From Paramacrobiotus metropolitanus (lineage: Eukaryota; Tardigrada; Eutardigrada; Parachela; Macrobiotidae), in contig NW_026570231.1 in assembly GCF_019649055.1 (NCBI RefSeq), forward strand, positions 1,178,001-1,242,000: a stretch of 64,000 bases of DNA, given 5' to 3'. The translations under genes and the position numbers were made by a program. The notes below the pieces were generated by a model that was not told the origin of the DNA, did no database searches, and saw only the letters and a list, made by a program, of their open reading frames with translations. Each line of letters starts with the position of its first letter. Positions within the stretch are counted from its first letter, which is position 1. Shown here in pieces: positions 61,774 through 64,000 of the stretch.

Positions 61774-62135
61774 GACAGAAGCGTTTCTTCTAACTATCGG
61801 ACAGCCGAAGAGATAATACTTAAAGATTTATTTAACAATCGCAACCTGACTGGAAATTTGGAATGCAGCAAACAATAAAAATATTTAACTAACCATACAA
61901 TACAGTCATACAGATACAACTATTCACTACTGTACGTATTAAAGTGCATAGACAGGGATGAAATGTTCCAAACCGAAAACAGAATCTGATGACATTTTAG
62001 TGGAAAGCAAAAACTCTCATACTCGCAGCCCTTGTGGGGCTGCAATTTCGGCTACAATCCGGTAAAATTAACCGAAAGTTCAAGTTCTAAGCTAGTTAAC
62101 CATAGTACCAGTGTTAATTAATGTTACAGTATCAG
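61774..62135. other. Short intergenic gap between the two ADI1 genes
   Basis: About 360 bases between the stop of copy B and the start of copy A. It must hold the copy B 3' end and the copy A promoter. Nothing specific recognised. Confidence 0.45.
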
Positions 62136-63487
62136 TTATGCTGTCGTTTGTTGTCGCCGAAGAACTTGTTCCACATACTGTTTTCTCGCCGGATGAGTAT
62201 CGCCATCTTTATTACGATAAAAAGCAGTCCAAACCGGCGAGCCAGCAAACATTCGCATGCACTTCATGTATTGGTTGCTGTCCAAACTGAACCGGTGGTA
62301 GGCGCCTTTCGGAATGTTAATGAAGTCACCTTTTTCAAAAACCAAACGGATCCATTGATCGGTCTGCACGTCCCGAACATCCCAATAGCCATTTCCATCC
62401 AGGACAAACCGCACTTCATCATCACCATGTATGTGTTCATCATAAAACATTCGCATCTGGAGCGTAAAATTGCTGATTTTACCTAAATCTTTTTTTCTCG
62501 CGATCGTATACGATATGCATCTCGTGTAAAGACTAGCAGTATATTATACTGTAGAAATTAAAATATTACACAGATTGTGATACACCTAATTAATTTGCTT
62601 ATGACCAGTAAGTCCTGTAAGGTGACTGTAAAGTGAGTGTAAACTTACAAGTGCATCGAACTTGTCTCCTAATCCTTTTGGGGACACGTCAATGATGTCG
62701 CGATAGTCATATTGATCCAAATTCGGAACTGAGCGCTTAAGGGTTTCTTCTTGTTCTTCTGCAGATATTGTCAATTGCACCTAGTAATTTACGATAAATT
62801 AATTAATCTGGGTACGGTTTTGTATTGTAACACTGCTTTGCCGTAGTACAATGCCATAGTAGAATATATAAAATGTTACGATCGAATTAAGTTGTTAATT
62901 ATGTAATTTATGTTGTATATTATGCAGTGTTAACCAGATGTTGATTTTTATCGTATCAGTGAATTATGGTTAACATTATACAGTGCAAAACTTATGGAAC
63001 GCATGCGAAACTACTTTAAGCGAGAGAAAACAAAAATTTTTTTGAAGTTTTTAGTATTCGTTCTATGCATGCGCCATTAGTTTAATGGAGTTTTACGTAC
63101 CTTTGTCGTCTATCCCAACTACGTCTTAACTTTTAAATGTCGGTAAAAACGAAAAACGGAAATTATATAAGTGGTCACTAAAGTGGAATATTTTAAAATT
63201 GCAGTTGAAATCCGGTCAAATCCCTGGACCTTACGAAAACGTTCGAACGTACTGTAAGTACTTATGAAATTAACAAAGTGAAAATTAATGAAAATCTAAC
63301 GTGAATCACCACTTACTTTCCGGTATAAAACGCCGGTACGGCGGAAAAGCTCTTCCGGTGTAATGGTTTCATCGCCCTCAGGAGTTTTGTCAAATTTCTT
63401 GGATTCGTTGGGCGCTTGGTCCAAGCTCTGATCCCTTAGCCAGTATATGCGAGCGCTAATTTGAGGCTGACGGTGAGTGTGTGCCAT
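62136..63487 (-). CDS. ADI1: Acireductone dioxygenase, copy B, three exons
   Basis: Exons on the minus strand: 63317-63487, 62649-62780 and 62136-62456; both introns in phase 0 and at positions matching copy A; 207 residues. Same methionine-salvage enzyme. Metal ligands are intact: H109, H111 and E115 in DEHIHGDDEVRF, and H155 in GAYHRF. The protein also shows GNGYWDVRD, WIRLVFEKGDFI and MRMFAGSPVWT. The N-terminus is longer than in copy A, with a Gln/Asp/Glu-rich stretch (RDQSLDQAPNESKKFDKT) inserted after IYWLRD. The C-terminus differs (RKQYVEQVLRR). The two copies have clearly diverged in sequence, so the duplication is not recent. Both look functional. Confidence 0.92.
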
Positions 63488-64000
63488 AATTATATATATC
63501 GTACAACATCCAGAATGTTAGATATGTAATATAAGTACTCTTATACAAAAAATGACCAGATGACCATCAGGTCGGTGATTCTGAAGTGAGCCCGTAAGTT
63601 ACTCCGCTAATTACTTCTTAAAAGCGTCGTCCAGATGGCACAGAATTTACTTTACCGCTTTGTTGGAACCACATGTTTTTATGTCGCTAACTACAGAAGA
63701 TAATGTTTGGACTGTACACCGCCGGCTCACTAAATTGTTGCACAACCAGTTTATTTTGAACTTGCCGAGTTATAAGTAGTTATATAACCCACGTTAATGT
63801 AAAATGCTTACTTGGGCTAAGCTGTACTTTTTGTGGAAAGCTTTTGAATCAGACAATAGAGCAGCACTTGCCCCAGGTTTATCTCAAAGTGGACAAGTTG
63901 ACAGCTAAACAGCCTCAACATTATTATAACAATAATTTGGATAATAATTATCCAAATTGTTAATAAAAATGCGCAACAAGTGTCTGCTAGTTGCTACTGG
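63488..64000. other. Right edge, upstream of ADI1 copy B
   Basis: Promoter side of ADI1-B. No exon recognised. A perfect 25-base palindrome, AATTTGGATAAT-A-ATTATCCAAATT, sits at 63934-63958 close to the window end. Confidence 0.45.

Overview
This is a window of animal nuclear DNA. The genes are split by many short GT-AG introns, there are no bacterial operons, and the recognisable proteins are metazoan (MEX3, phosphorylase kinase alpha, SNAPC3, KCTD9, an adhesion GPCR, a PAN/ZP cuticle-type protein, SLC45, ACP6, ADI1). The close packing (about 12 well-supported genes in 64 kb), the intron density and the PAN+ZP architecture suggest a compact-genome ecdysozoan. A tardigrade would fit, but that is an inference and the species is not proven.

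Layout. 1-7.2 kb: minus-strand genes, with a possible exon near the left edge, an unrecognised four-exon gene (2033-3535), a possible small secreted peptide (4221-4427) and SNAPC3 (eight exons, 4540-7215). 7.2-8.5 kb: divergent intergenic region. 8.5-25.7 kb: plus-strand MEX3 (six exons) and the phosphorylase kinase alpha subunit (26 exons, C-terminal CaaX box). 26.4-38.6 kb: minus strand, a PAN+ZP transmembrane protein (11 exons) and an unrecognised two-pass membrane protein with PPxY-type motifs. 41.0-44.5 kb: plus-strand KCTD9, whose only intron is filled by two mobile elements. 45.5-63.5 kb: minus strand, SLC45 transporter, a nine-exon adhesion GPCR with two GPS motifs, ACP6, a MATH-domain protein and two tandem acireductone dioxygenase genes. 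The first ADI1 copy carries a further small two-exon ORF in its second intron.

Mobile DNA. Five insertions can be defined to the base by terminal repeats and target duplications. They are two copies of a terminal-inverted-repeat family built from CTATAGGCACCCC subrepeats (9-bp duplications, Mutator-like by inference), a 179-bp hairpin MITE (TA duplication), a Harbinger-like non-autonomous element (TAA duplication) and a miniature LTR retrotransposon (TRIM) with a 5-bp duplication only 13 bp from the Harbinger-like element.

The genes do not form one pathway. They are ordinary housekeeping and developmental genes: RNA control (MEX3, SNAPC3), glycogen metabolism (PHKA), methionine salvage (ADI1 x2), lipid phosphate metabolism (ACP6), membrane transport (SLC45), cell-surface and matrix proteins (aGPCR, PAN/ZP) and a probable CUL3-adaptor-type protein (KCTD9). 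Exon boundaries were chosen by hand so that every intron is GT-AG and every reading-frame phase agrees; coordinates may be off by a base or two.
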